A DNA stretch of 64,000 bases, taken from DATFVJ01 sp963851085. GTDB taxonomy: Bacteria > Actinomycetota > Actinomycetes > Streptosporangiales > Streptosporangiaceae. Every line of letters begins with the position of its first letter. Position 1 is the stretch's first letter. The position numbers were made by a program, and so were the translations under genes. The stretch spans positions 124,001-188,000 of the forward strand of contig CAWKNX010000024.1 of assembly GCA_963851085.1 (NCBI GenBank), in the 5' to 3' direction. Shown here piece after piece: positions 8,528-17,912 of this stretch. The notes under the pieces were generated by a model. That model saw only the letters and a program-made list of their open reading frames with translations, was not told the origin of the DNA and ran no database searches.

Positions 8528-8754
8528 GAGTGAAACCACCCTCACGAGGGCTCGCCGGACAATCTGCGCGCAGCGTCGCGCAATGCAGGCGAAGGAGGGG
8601 ACACATGAGCGCAACGTGCCTGGCGCGGCATCGGGGCTGCTGTCTCCCGGCAGTGCAGCCGCCAGTACGGAAAAAGGGGCTGGGCCGACCTTGTTACGCC
8701 GGCCCAACTGGGCGCCACATACCGCTCAGGAGTGAGAAATAGGGGGCTCGCGTT

Positions 8755-9066
8755 ATGCATCACGTCCAAGATCTTTCCGTCTGCCGCAATTCCCGCTCTG
8801 ACCTGGCTCGATGGGTCGCGGACTGGTTGCGGGCGGCGGGCGACCGGATCTTCTTCGCGGGCGACGAAGAGGCCTGCTGGCGTGGCTGGCAGATCACGCG
8901 GCGCCAGGCCGGGCTCGCCCGCACTTATCACGACCCGCGCTGCGACGCGCTCGTCGCCTGCCCGCGCTGCGAGGGCAATGGCGGGTATGACGGCGAAGCA
9001 GGATGCCGCCTATGTGACGGCACCGGGCGGCTGGCCAGGTACGCGTACGTCGGCGGTGCGCCATGA
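8755..9066 (+). CDS. Small protein with CxxCxGxG zinc-finger-like motif
   Basis: 103 aa; the ATG is preceded by AGGGGG. The C-terminal half carries CPRCEGNGGY and CRLCDGTGR, two CxxCxGxG motifs as in the zinc region of DnaJ, likely to bind one zinc. The N-terminus is Trp/Arg rich. The gene overlaps the next by four bases (ATGA). Such small genes occur in integrative and conjugative element neighbourhoods of actinobacteria, but no integrase or FtsK gene is in this window. Confidence 0.6.
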   Translation: MHHVQDLSVCRNSRSDLARWVADWLRAAGDRIFFAGDEEACWRGWQITRRQAGLARTYHDPRCDALVACPRCEGNGGYDGEAGCRLCDGTGRLARYAYVGGAP

Positions 9067-9612
9067 CGCCGCAGGCCGGCCGTGATCGCCAGGAAGCCGC
9101 CGCCCGCCGGGCCGTCAGGCTACCGAACGATGGCCCGCGCCGCCCGCTGCCGCCTGCGGTCGCCTGGCGCTGGCGCTACGAGATCGCGGTCGCGGTCGCG
9201 GTTCCGGCGGTGGTGGTTTTCCTGCTGGCCATCATGGGCTGGCGATGGACGATGGTCGACGTCGTCGTGATCGGGATCTTCCTGGCCGCATGCCCGCCCG
9301 CACGAGAGTTCACCGCCGCGCGCGCCCGCTGTGTTGTCACGGCGCACCGCATCAGGACGGGTTGCGCCGAGGCGTACCTTGTCTCGCGGCGCGGCGCGGC
9401 GCGGCGCTCTGCCGCTCATCTACTCGACAAGCCCGATGCCATATGGCGAGCGTGTGCGGCTGTGGTGCCCCGCAGGGATCGTGGCAGACGATTTCGAATC
9501 CGCGGCTGACATTCTGGCCGCGGCGTGCTGGGCACGTGAAGTACAGGTCACACGCGATCCGGAGTATGCGCATCTGGTTACCGTGCACGTCATCAGGCGG
9601 CCGGACAGGTGA
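9063..9612 (+). pseudogene. Membrane-associated mobile-element-type protein, frameshifted
   Basis: The first frame (from ATG 9063) has two hydrophobic segments (about residues 38-78) and then an Arg-rich stretch ending in AYLVSRRG. From about 9385 the coherent protein continues in another frame: ALPLIYSTSPMPYGERV, LWCPAGIVADDFESAADIL, then VTRDPEYAHLVTVHVIRRP to a stop at 9612. The switch falls in a GCGGC microrepeat (about 9382-9402). I recall similar two-part proteins in actinobacterial integrative elements. It is either a true frameshift or a sequencing error; the stop at 9509 in the first frame is premature. Confidence 0.6.
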
Positions 9613-9680
9613 ATCGCAGCCGCCTGGTGAAGTGACCGCCTGAGGCCCGCCGGGCGCGAATCCCGGTGGCATCCCCGTAA

Positions 9681-10484
9681 GTGCCCCGGCACGCTTGTGG
9701 CGTGCAGCCGGAGATCGGTGAACTCGAGCGGGTGGCCGCGCTGGCGTGGCGTGCCCCCGAGGAAGAGCGGCTCGGGGGGTGGCTCCTGCGCGCCGCGAGC
9801 GGATTCACGGGCCGCGCCAACAGCGCCCTCGCGATCGGCGATCCCGGCCTGCCGGTCGCCGAGGCCGTCCATGCGGTGCGCCACTGGTATGAGGCGCACG
9901 GGCTGCCGCCGATGATTGCCGTACCGCATCCCCTGCGCGGACCAGGCTGGTGCGGCCTTGATCTTTTCCTCGACGGCCGTGGCTGGCGCATCCGCACGGA
10001 CCCGGCCGTCGTCATGACCGCCGGGATCGCCGACGTCGCGCACCGGATGCGCAGCGCCGCCGGGACAGCAGGCGAACCCAAGCTCACCGGAGGAGCCAAC
10101 CTCGAAGAGGAACCCGACGACGCCTGGCTGGCGCTCTACAACTACCGCGGCAGGCCGTCACCGCCGATCGCCAGGCAACTGCTGTTGTCCGCGCCCGCCC
10201 AGATCTTCGCGACCATCCGCGACGGCGGCATGGCTGTCGCGATCGGGCGGCTCGCCCTCGCCTCGGGCTGGGGTGGCCTCACGGCCATCGAGGTTCGCGC
10301 GGAGTACCGGCGGCGAGGCCTCGGTGCGGCGATCACCTCCGCGCTCACCGTCGCGGCGGCGCAGCGCGGCGCGACCCGCATGTACCTCCAGGTCGAGGAG
10401 GGGAACACCGCCGCGATGGCGCTGTACACGCGGTGCGGTTTCGCTGGCCACCACCGCTACCACTATCGGGTCGCCACCAGTTGA
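9681..10484 (+). CDS. GNAT-family N-acetyltransferase
   Basis: 267 aa. The C-terminal half contains the GNAT acetyl-CoA site (VRAEYRRRGLGAAITSAL) and the end motif LQVEEGNTAAMALYTRCGF followed by HHRYHYR, a layout seen in actinobacterial GNAT enzymes. The N-terminal half (AALAWRAPEEERLGGWLLR and FTGRANSAL) is a conserved companion domain. GTG 9702 is an alternative start seven codons inside. The substrate is unknown. A 22-bp repeat array begins at its stop codon. Confidence 0.82.
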   Translation: MPRHACGVQPEIGELERVAALAWRAPEEERLGGWLLRAASGFTGRANSALAIGDPGLPVAEAVHAVRHWYEAHGLPPMIAVPHPLRGPGWCGLDLFLDGRGWRIRTDPAVVMTAGIADVAHRMRSAAGTAGEPKLTGGANLEEEPDDAWLALYNYRGRPSPPIARQLLLSAPAQIFATIRDGGMAVAIGRLALASGWGGLTAIEVRAEYRRRGLGAAITSALTVAAAQRGATRMYLQVEEGNTAAMALYTRCGFAGHHRYHYRVATS

Positions 10485-10632
10485 GAACGGCCCACGCACC
10501 AGCCGTGAACGGTCCGTAAGCCAGCCGTGAACGGTCCGCAAGCCGGGTGGGTACGGCCCGCAAGCCAGCCGTGAACGGTCCGCAAGCCGGGTGGGTACGG
10601 CCCGCAAGCCAGATGGGTACGGTCCGCAAGCC
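10479..10632. repeat. 22-bp tandem repeat array, two alternating variants
   Basis: Seven units of 22 bp. Variants are AGCCGTGAACGGTCCGCAAG-type (10501, 10523, 10567) and GGGTGGGTACGGCCCGCAAG-type (10545, 10589), plus a hybrid (10611) and a degenerate first unit covering the GNAT stop. All units end in AAGCC (or ACGCACC in the first). There are no spacers, so it is a minisatellite, not a CRISPR. Confidence 0.85.
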
Positions 10633-10798
10633 AGCCGCAGCGCCCCCCTGGCATGGCCGATGGGCGTGCCCTGGGCACTCCAGCGCCTCGGCGCCCGGCA
10701 GGCTGGAATATCCGGGCACGCCACGGAGTTGTCGGCAATAGTTTCAAAACTAGCCGTATCGTTTCGTAATAGCAGCCACGGATAGGAGGCCAGATTCG

Positions 10799-11713
10799 AT
10801 GAACGGCATCAGTGAAGTCTCGGTGCTCGGCATGGGAACGATGGGCGCGCCGATGGCCCGCAACCTGCTACGCGGCGGCCTGCGCGTCAGGGTCTGGAAC
10901 CGTACGCAGGCAAGGGCGCAGGCCCTTGCCGCTGATGGTGCCACCGTTGCGGAAACCCCGGCAACCGCGGTCGGCGGAGCCGATGCGATCATCACGATGC
11001 TGGCGGACGGGCAGGCAGTGAGCGACGCGATGTCGGCCGCCATGTCCGGGGACGGCGGCACCGCCGAGCGCCGCACCGCCGAGCGCCGCACCGAGCGTGG
11101 CGCCGCTGACGGGGCCCTCTGGATCCAGATGAGCACTGTCGGTGTCAGCTGGACAGCGCGCCTGGCGACGCTGGCAGAAAGCTGGGGGCTCACCTTCATC
11201 GACGCGCCCGTATCAGGCAGCGCGGGCCCGGCGCGGGACGGATCCCTGGTGATCCTCGCATCTGGGCAGCCGCAGGCGCTTGCCCTTGCGCAACCCATCT
11301 TCGACATCCTGGGGCGCCAGACCCTGCACCTCGGCGGCGCGGGCGGGGGGAGCGCGCTGAAGCTCGCTCTCAACACGTGGCTCGCCGTGCTGGTGGAAGG
11401 CACGGCCGAGACACTCGCGCTCGCGGAGACACTCGGGCTCGACCCACACGTGCTCGTCGAAGCGCTAGCGGACCTGCCGCTCGCATCCCCCTACTCTCAG
11501 GCCAAGGCGACCGCCATGCTCGACCGCGACTTCACCGCCGCCTTCCCGCTGCGGCACGCGCTCAAGGACACCGAACTCGCCAGGGACACCGCCGTCGAAC
11601 ACGGCCTGCGCCTGCCGTTCGCCGACGCGATCGTGGACCGGTGGCGCGGCGCCGTCCGTGCCGGGCATGCGGAAGAAGACGTCGCCTCCGTCATCACCGC
11701 CGCGCGCGCATGA
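10799..11713 (+). CDS. NAD(P)-binding beta-hydroxyacid dehydrogenase (3-hydroxyisobutyrate dehydrogenase-like)
   Basis: 304 aa; ATG preceded by AGGAGG. The N-terminal Rossmann motif is VLGMGTMGAPMARNL, followed by VWNRT, which favours NADP-type recognition. FIDAPVSGSAGPARDG is the substrate-binding signature and GGGSALKLALNTW carries the catalytic lysine region (K in the position of the family's conserved Lys). It likely oxidises a beta-hydroxyacid or reduces a semialdehyde. A charged insert with two 15-bp repeats (11060-11089, TAERR) interrupts the N-terminal domain. Confidence 0.85.
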   Translation: MNGISEVSVLGMGTMGAPMARNLLRGGLRVRVWNRTQARAQALAADGATVAETPATAVGGADAIITMLADGQAVSDAMSAAMSGDGGTAERRTAERRTERGAADGALWIQMSTVGVSWTARLATLAESWGLTFIDAPVSGSAGPARDGSLVILASGQPQALALAQPIFDILGRQTLHLGGAGGGSALKLALNTWLAVLVEGTAETLALAETLGLDPHVLVEALADLPLASPYSQAKATAMLDRDFTAAFPLRHALKDTELARDTAVEHGLRLPFADAIVDRWRGAVRAGHAEEDVASVITAARA

Positions 11714-11781
11714 TGAGAGCGGGCCGCGCGCACCACGGGAAGCCGCCAGGGCCGGCGCTCCGCGGCCGGTCATCGTGACTT

Positions 11782-12291
11782 CTACGGTGGCCGCGGGGCT
11801 GCGTTCGAGCCGTCGTTACCATTGCGGCTGCCGACGAGCCTCGTGACGACCGCGACGAGCCGCTTGGGCGGGATGGGCTTTTCGAGGAACGCGTCAGCGC
11901 CGGCGAGCAGGGCGTGGGCGTGCGTGGCGTCCATCAGTCGCGCGGTGGTCAGGACGACGGGCAGGCCAGGGGCGACCCGGCGCGCCGAGGCGAGCAGGTC
12001 CAGGCCGCTCATGTGCGGCAGATCGAGGTCGGTGAGCACGAGATCCCAGTGCTCATCGGCGATCCGCTGCACGGCGACGACCGGGTCAGTCACATGGGCT
12101 ACGTCGAAGCCGGCCCGCTCGCCGAGCACGTACCCGACGAAACGTGCCGCGGCGGGGTCGTCTTCGACGACAAGGATCCTTCCCACGCTGACGGCTGCGG
12201 TACTGTCCATTCCTGCAGCCTGTTGGGCGAGGGTAGCCGCGGTGTGCTCCGTCCGGTTGCTGGCAGGTTGCAGGTACTGCCAAGCGTGCAT
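11782..12291 (-). CDS. Stand-alone response regulator receiver protein
   Basis: A CheY-like receiver domain without an output domain. Visible motifs: ILVVEDDP (acidic pocket), LVLTDLDLPHMSG (phospho-acceptor Asp), VVLTTA (Thr switch) and FLEKPI (Lys). About 36 residues precede the domain; ATG 12210 is an alternative start. It lies downstream of a histidine kinase-OmpR regulator pair on the same strand, so it may accept phosphate from that kinase as a phosphate sink or act through protein contacts. Confidence 0.85.
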   Translation of the reverse strand: MHAWQYLQPASNRTEHTAATLAQQAAGMDSTAAVSVGRILVVEDDPAAARFVGYVLGERAGFDVAHVTDPVVAVQRIADEHWDLVLTDLDLPHMSGLDLLASARRVAPGLPVVLTTARLMDATHAHALLAGADAFLEKPIPPKRLVAVVTRLVGSRNGNDGSNAAPRPP

Positions 12292-12322
12292 GAGTCATCG
12301 GCCACCGGGGCACGGCGGGCTT

Positions 12323-12417
12323 TTGACCGGAGCACGGGCTTTGGCCGGGGCACGGCGGGCTTTGGCCGGGGCACGGCGGGCTTTGGCCGGGGCACGGCGG
12401 GCTTTGGCCGGGGCACG
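12323..12417. repeat. 21-bp tandem repeat between two response-regulator genes
   Basis: About four to five units of GGCCGGGGCACGGCGGGCTT plus T, the outermost ones degenerate. The array occupies most of the 168-bp gap between the receiver gene and the OmpR-type gene. Confidence 0.8.
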
Positions 12418-12459
12418 AGGCCCTCATCCACCGGGCGGCTTGCGGGCTGACGACCCAGA

Positions 12460-13146
12460 TCAACGCGGTGGCGGCTGATAACGGTAGCCGAATCCCCTCA
12501 CCGTATGGATCGGCGAGTCCTCCTCTTTCCAGCCAAGTTTCTTTCGCAATCGCAGGATCGAGAACTTGACGCGGTCGGGTCCGATCCGCAACGGATCATT
12601 CCACGCCTGCTCGAGCAGTTGTTCCGGCGAGAGAACCTGCCCGGCATGCCGTACGAGCGCGGCCAGCAGCCGGAACTCAATTGGGGTGAGCGACACCAGC
12701 GCCCCGCCGGTCATGACCTCCCTGGAGGCGAAGCGCACCTGGAGCCTGCCGTCGTCATACACCTCCGGCTCCGGGTCCTGGCTTCGGTTCCTGCGGAGCA
12801 GCGCCTGTACCCGCGCGAGAAGTTCCTGGTTGCCGAACGGCTTCGTGAGGTAGTCGTCGGCACCGGATTGCAGCCCGCGAACCTTCTCGCTCTCGAGGCC
12901 GTGCGCGGTGAGCATCAGCACAGGAACGTCACTCATGTCCCTGATGCGTTCGAGCACCTGCCAGCCGTCCATTTCCGGCAGGCCGATGTCGAGCACGACG
13001 AGACCGGGGCGGCGGTCGTGAAAGGCTCGCACACCAGCCCGGCCGTCGTGCGCCGCCGCGACATCAAAACCCGCGCGGGACAGCACGGTGCGGACCGCGA
13101 GCGCGATATCGGGATCATCCTCGATGAGCAGGATCCGCTGCGTCAT
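12460..13146 (-). CDS. OmpR/PhoB-family response regulator
   Basis: 228 aa. Receiver domain residues 1-120 with acidic pair D10/D11, phospho-acceptor D53 (VVLDIGLPEMDG), T-switch (LMLTAHG) and KPF lysine; winged-helix output domain from about 130 with ALVSLTPIEFRLLAALVRH and the terminal HTVRGFGYRY. Its start overlaps the kinase stop by four bases (ATGA), so the two form a coupled two-component system. The target promoters are not evident. Confidence 0.94.
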   Translation of the reverse strand: MTQRILLIEDDPDIALAVRTVLSRAGFDVAAAHDGRAGVRAFHDRRPGLVVLDIGLPEMDGWQVLERIRDMSDVPVLMLTAHGLESEKVRGLQSGADDYLTKPFGNQELLARVQALLRRNRSQDPEPEVYDDGRLQVRFASREVMTGGALVSLTPIEFRLLAALVRHAGQVLSPEQLLEQAWNDPLRIGPDRVKFSILRLRKKLGWKEEDSPIHTVRGFGYRYQPPPR

Positions 13147-15338
13147 CGCGCCACCTTCAGATACACACTGAAGGTGGTGCCCTTACCCGGGGTGCTCCGC
13201 ATCGCCACCCGCCCCCCGTGCACGGCGACGATGGCCTGCACGACGGAAAGGCCGAGTCCGGTACCTGGCACCGCCTCGATCCGGGCGTTGGAGGCGCGGA
13301 AGAAACGTTCGAAGATCCTTTCTTGCTCCTCAGCCGGGATTCCGATGCCCGAGTCGGTGACGTCGATTCGCCATTCGTCCCCATCGCAGCCCGCCGTGAC
13401 GAGAACATTGCCACCCGGCTCGGTGAACTTGATCGCGTTTCCGATGAGGTTGTCGAATACCTGCAAGATACGTAGGCGGTCGATCCGCACCAGCGGCCCG
13501 GCGTCAGCGGCAACTTCGATTGTGACGCCGCGCCGGTGCGCAGGAGCCGACCTCGCACGTACCGCCTCCGCTACAAGTTCCGCGGGCGACGCCGGCGCGA
13601 GCTCAAGCGACAGTGAACCGGACTCGATATGGCCGAGCAACAGCAGATCGGAGATGAGGCGCAGCAGCCGGTCCGTGTTGCGTTCGATGACGTCGATGAA
13701 CTCAGCCGCCTGCGGGTCAAGCGACGGCTCCAGGTCTTTGAGCAGCTCGGTGAATGAAATGATCGAGGTGAGCGGCGAGCGCAGCTCATGCGAGAGCGTG
13801 GCCATGAACTGTGTCTTGAGTTTATCGAGTTCCCGCAGGCGCTTGTTCTGCTCGTCGAGCTTTCTGCGCGCCTGCTCGGTGGCCTTGCGTGCCTTCAGTT
13901 CGGTGGCCAGCAATCGCTCGCGGTGTCGCTCGAACGCCCTCCGTTCCGTCACGTCCCAGTACATCCAGAGCTGGCCGTGCCATTCCTGGCCGACGTACAG
14001 GGGGACGTAGTCGAGATCGTAGATGCGGCCGTCGGCGAAGATGATCTCTTCGTCGGTCACGAGTTCGCGCGCCGCGGAAATCTGGCCGGTGCGCAGCAGA
14101 AACCCATCGGGGTCCGCGGCCACGTCCTTGCCCTTCGCGATGACCGGCACTGCCTCGGCTCCGGTCAGGTCGCCGCGCCGCGCCGCGGTCTGGAACACCT
14201 CGCAGAAGTGATTGTTCACCAGGACGATCCGCCGCTGATCGTCCTCCACGAGCACTGCGGCGGGAACCGCCGCGACGAGCCCGCTGAGCCGTTCGGCGTT
14301 CTGCGCGGCAATCCGCCTTGCGATCTTCTCGGCCGCGAGCGTTTTCTCCCGCTCAGCGGCGGCGGCCTTGCGTGCGGAAATATCCACGATTATGGCGAGA
14401 TAGCCGACCATGCGGCCGCCCGTGTCCCGCAAGGGCACCGTGGATCCCTGGACCCATTTGGCGGCTCCCGGGCGCGGGCGGAGCTCGATTTCCGCGTCAA
14501 ACTCCTCGCTGGCGCCCTGCGCTTCCTCGAACACGCTCTCGACGACATTGGCGTAGTCCGGGTCGAGGACACCCGCCCAGCCTTGGCTGAGCGCCTCGCC
14601 GGTCGTCAGGCCGGTGAGCGCGCACCATCGGTCGTTCACGAAGACGGGCTCGCCGTCCGCGTCTGTCTGGAGGATGCCGACCGGGGCGAGGGTGGAGAGC
14701 AGCCGGAACCGCTGCTCACTGTCGGCGAGGGCCGACGTCGCCTGCGCGAGGTCGCTGGTGTCCCTGATGACCTCGCAGCAGAGTCTCGCGCCGTTGACGG
14801 TCAGCGGCACCACCGTCGACTCCACCGAGAACTCGGTGCCGTCCGCGCGCAGCGCGCTCGTCGCCGACCTGCGGTGGAACCTGAGGAGCGCGTCATGATC
14901 ACCGGTGCGGAAGAACCGGGTCAGGGCGGCACGGTAGTACCGGCGCCGGTGCGCTGGGATGAGGAGCCCGACCATGTCCCTGCCGAGTGCTTCGGCTCGG
15001 GTCAGGCCGAAGATGCCCTCGGCCGCGGGGTTGAATTCGGCGATCTTTCCAGCGTCATTTACCACCACGACGGCGTTAGGTGTCCCCGCGACTACCGCCT
15101 GGGTGAGCTCCGCTCCAGCGATACCCGCCGCAGCGCCGGCTGCCGCGGCGCCGGATCCCGCCCTATCGGATCGCCCGGCATCCGATCCCGCCGCACGCGA
15201 CCACCCTGTACCGGATGCCGCCCTACCGGATGCCGCCGCACCGGATCGCCCCACGCTGGCCGGCCCGGCCGGTGACCTCCGCACGCGCCGGGTACTGCCC
15301 TGTGGACCGTGATCCGGGCGATCGCCTGCCGCCCCCAT
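13143..15338 (-). CDS. Soluble hybrid-free histidine kinase with three PAS domains
   Basis: 731 aa, no transmembrane segment. A repeat-rich Ala/Gly/Arg leader (1-75) precedes three PAS modules: about 78-190 (NAVVVVNDAGKIAEFNPAAE), 210-330 (VGILQTDADGEPVFVND) and 345-470 (AAVLVEDDQRRIVLVNNHF). A coiled coil leads to the HisKA box LSHELRSPLTSI (His near residue 516). The HATPase_c domain shows NLIGNAIKFTEPGG (N box), DSGIGIPAEEQERIFERFFR and GTGLGLSVV. It senses a cytoplasmic signal and phosphorylates the adjacent OmpR-type regulator. Confidence 0.93.
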   Translation of the reverse strand: MGAAGDRPDHGPQGSTRRVRRSPAGPASVGRSGAAASGRAASGTGWSRAAGSDAGRSDRAGSGAAAAGAAAGIAGAELTQAVVAGTPNAVVVVNDAGKIAEFNPAAEGIFGLTRAEALGRDMVGLLIPAHRRRYYRAALTRFFRTGDHDALLRFHRRSATSALRADGTEFSVESTVVPLTVNGARLCCEVIRDTSDLAQATSALADSEQRFRLLSTLAPVGILQTDADGEPVFVNDRWCALTGLTTGEALSQGWAGVLDPDYANVVESVFEEAQGASEEFDAEIELRPRPGAAKWVQGSTVPLRDTGGRMVGYLAIIVDISARKAAAAEREKTLAAEKIARRIAAQNAERLSGLVAAVPAAVLVEDDQRRIVLVNNHFCEVFQTAARRGDLTGAEAVPVIAKGKDVAADPDGFLLRTGQISAARELVTDEEIIFADGRIYDLDYVPLYVGQEWHGQLWMYWDVTERRAFERHRERLLATELKARKATEQARRKLDEQNKRLRELDKLKTQFMATLSHELRSPLTSIISFTELLKDLEPSLDPQAAEFIDVIERNTDRLLRLISDLLLLGHIESGSLSLELAPASPAELVAEAVRARSAPAHRRGVTIEVAADAGPLVRIDRLRILQVFDNLIGNAIKFTEPGGNVLVTAGCDGDEWRIDVTDSGIGIPAEEQERIFERFFRASNARIEAVPGTGLGLSVVQAIVAVHGGRVAMRSTPGKGTTFSVYLKVAR

Positions 15339-15471
15339 GCCGCTCGCGGTACTTCATCCCCCCGGATGGTCATCCGTCAGGCGGGATATGCCGTCCGCTC
15401 GGATGCCGATGCCGCGTGAAACCTCGTGACCCTCTGTTACGTTCCCCCTCCGCGACGGAGAATACCCAAGT

Positions 15472-17739
15472 TCAACCCGCTGCGGTGAACGGATGCAAGG
15501 GGCCGAACGACGGCCGGCTGTTGGCGCGAAGCAGGGCCGTGATGTCATTACCTGCGACCGCACGGGCGAAGTACCATCCCTGGGCGGTGTCGCAGCCGAG
15601 GGCGGCCAGGCGCCTCGCTTGCTCGCAATTCTCGACGCCCTCGACGGTCACGGTCAGTCCGAGCGTGTGCGCGAGGCTGACAAGTGCCGAGATGATCGGT
15701 TCGTCGGCGAGGTCCGGCCCGGCCACAGCTGACGGCGCGGCCACGGGCGCCGGGCGGGCCACGGGCGCCGGGCTCGCGGCATCGCTTCCGCCGCCCAGCG
15801 GGATCTCCCGCACGAACGATGCTGGCAGCTTGAGTGTGTCGACCGGCAGTCGCCGCAGGTAAGCGAGGTTTGAGTATCCAGTGCCGAAGTCGTCGACCGC
15901 GATCCGCACGCCCATGCCGGAGAGCTTCTGGAGGGCGTCAAGCGGCCTGCCGCCCGCTTCCACCAGAGCGCCCTCCGTGAGCTCGAGCTGGAGCAGATGC
16001 GGGGGGAGGCCGGTCCGGTCCAGGATCCGCGCGACGTCGTCCACCAGATCGGGGGCGGCCGCCTGCCGCACGGACAAGTTGACGCTGACGAAGGGCGCGG
16101 ACTCCGGCCGGATCTGCTGCCAGGAAGCGGCCTGGCGGCATGATTCCTCGATGACCCATCGGCCCAGGCCGAGGATTACCCCGCTGGCCTCCGCGAGCGC
16201 GATGAAAGTATCCGGCGGGAGCGTGCCGAGCGTCGGATGATTCCAGCGCAGCAGGGCCTCCGCGCCCTGGAGCGTGGCGCCAGGCAGTTCGACGATGGGC
16301 TGGTAAGAGATCGTGAACTCGCCGCGTTCGAGCGCCGTGCGTATCGAGGCCGTCAGGGTCAGCCGGGTGGCGTCTTCCGCCCTACGGCCCGGATCGTAGA
16401 CCGCCCACTGGCCCGGGCCTTCCGACTTGGCCCAGTACAAGGCGCCGTCCGCGTCCTTGACCAGGTCGGCCGCGGTGGTCTCGGCCGCACGGCGTTCCAC
16501 GATTCCGACACTCGCGCTCACGCCGATACGGTGCTCGCCGATGCTGAAGGGCCGTGCCACCTCCGCGATGATCTGAGCAGCGAGGGAGGTCAGTTCCGCT
16601 ACGCCAGCGGAGTCCTCGATGAGAGCCACGAACTCGTCACCGCCCATCCGGGCGATGAGTCCCTTCGACTCGGCGACCGCCCGGTCAAGACGCCCGGCGA
16701 TGCCGATCAGCAGCTGATCACCGATGTGATGGCCCAGCGTGTCGTTGACCAGTTTGAAGTCGTCTAGGTCGAGGTAGCAGATGCCGATCCGCCCCTCGGG
16801 ATCGGCGAGCGCCGCGGTGAGGCGTTCGAAGAACAGGGTCCGGTTGGGCAGTCCGGTCAGCGGATCGTGCAATGCCTGGTAGCGGAGCCGTTCTTCGAGC
16901 ACCCGGCGGTCGGAGACATCCTCGACAAGCGCGAGCGTGTATCGCGGCTCGCCCCGGGTGTCCCTGATCAGCGATGCGGTGAGGTTGGTCCAGACGAAGC
17001 CGCCGTCCTTGCGCAGGTAGCGCTTCTCCATGCGGACGCAGTCCAGTTCCCCCCTGATCATGGCCGCGTAGCTGTCCCACATTCCCGGCGTGTCCTCGGG
17101 CAGGGTGAAGTCGGTCACTGTCAGCTCGGCGAACTCTGCGGGGGTATAGCCGAGCATGCGCGCGAACGCCGGATTTCCCTGCACGATCCGGCCCTCCAGG
17201 TCGGCGAGCCCGATGCCGATGGCCGCCTCGGTGAACACGGCCCTGAACCGTGCTTCGCTGGCGCGCAGGGCGTCCTCCGCACGCCGCCGCTCGGCGATCT
17301 CCGCCCTCCTGATCGACTCCTGCTCGGCCAGCGTGCGTTCCCGCAGGGCCCTTACGTAACCGGTGGCTATCGCCTCCTGGACGGCCCCGAGCCTGTCGCC
17401 GTCGTCTGGCCGCGGATCTGAGGTGAACGTCTCACGCACGATCTGCCCGAATGCGCTGAGGCTCGGGCCCAGCGCCTCGAAACCCACGAAATGCGCGTCG
17501 ACGAGCGCCGCGCCGACCCCCTGCGCCTCTTGCGGGCGGAATGGCGAGCCGCACGCGATGGCCACAAGCCGGCCGGCCAGATCGTCCAGCAGCCGCAGCG
17601 CCTCGGCCGAACTCATCGGTACGTGGCTCGTCTTGGCGAGCGCGGCCGCCCAGTCGGCGATCAGTTGGCTGTGCCGGGGTCCGGCCGCGGCCGGATCGGA
17701 CCGGCCACCGGTGAACCCGTCCGGGCGCTTGTCACTCAT
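15472..17739 (-). CDS. PAS-GGDEF-EAL cyclic-di-GMP signalling protein
   Basis: 755 aa from the ATG at 17739, which has AGGAG just upstream. Order: N-terminal helical domain (~20-150), PAS (~165-290, RFRAVFTEAAIGIGLADLEG), GGDEF (~300-455; active-site MGGDEF preserved, so diguanylate cyclase activity is possible) and EAL (~470-740). The EAL domain keeps EALLRW, SVNLS, LELTE, DDFGTGYSN, VEGVE and TAQGW, but the KID-type motif reads LKLPAS, so the Asp is replaced, and a Pro/Ala-rich insert follows. Phosphodiesterase activity is therefore uncertain. Confidence 0.92.
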   Translation of the reverse strand: MSDKRPDGFTGGRSDPAAAGPRHSQLIADWAAALAKTSHVPMSSAEALRLLDDLAGRLVAIACGSPFRPQEAQGVGAALVDAHFVGFEALGPSLSAFGQIVRETFTSDPRPDDGDRLGAVQEAIATGYVRALRERTLAEQESIRRAEIAERRRAEDALRASEARFRAVFTEAAIGIGLADLEGRIVQGNPAFARMLGYTPAEFAELTVTDFTLPEDTPGMWDSYAAMIRGELDCVRMEKRYLRKDGGFVWTNLTASLIRDTRGEPRYTLALVEDVSDRRVLEERLRYQALHDPLTGLPNRTLFFERLTAALADPEGRIGICYLDLDDFKLVNDTLGHHIGDQLLIGIAGRLDRAVAESKGLIARMGGDEFVALIEDSAGVAELTSLAAQIIAEVARPFSIGEHRIGVSASVGIVERRAAETTAADLVKDADGALYWAKSEGPGQWAVYDPGRRAEDATRLTLTASIRTALERGEFTISYQPIVELPGATLQGAEALLRWNHPTLGTLPPDTFIALAEASGVILGLGRWVIEESCRQAASWQQIRPESAPFVSVNLSVRQAAAPDLVDDVARILDRTGLPPHLLQLELTEGALVEAGGRPLDALQKLSGMGVRIAVDDFGTGYSNLAYLRRLPVDTLKLPASFVREIPLGGGSDAASPAPVARPAPVAAPSAVAGPDLADEPIISALVSLAHTLGLTVTVEGVENCEQARRLAALGCDTAQGWYFARAVAGNDITALLRANSRPSFGPLHPFTAAG

Positions 17740-17912
17740 GGTGCTCCTGGACCTGATCACACGCGTGCCATGCGTACCCAATGACTGCTTGCAATCACAA
17801 TGATACTTTCTGTATCGAGGCGTTGGGTGCCGTTCTTCAGCATCTGAACGTGGCTACTACCAGGCACCGTGCCGCTACGCTGACCGGTGGGCACGATGGA
17901 TGGGGATTCGCG

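Noticed and set aside
10479..10632. CRISPR-like array of short repeats
   Set aside because: Units follow each other with no spacers and no cas gene is near.
12505..15275. Long plus-strand ORFs opposite the kinase and regulator genes
   Set aside because: They are GC-skew shadows; the minus-strand genes carry all motifs.
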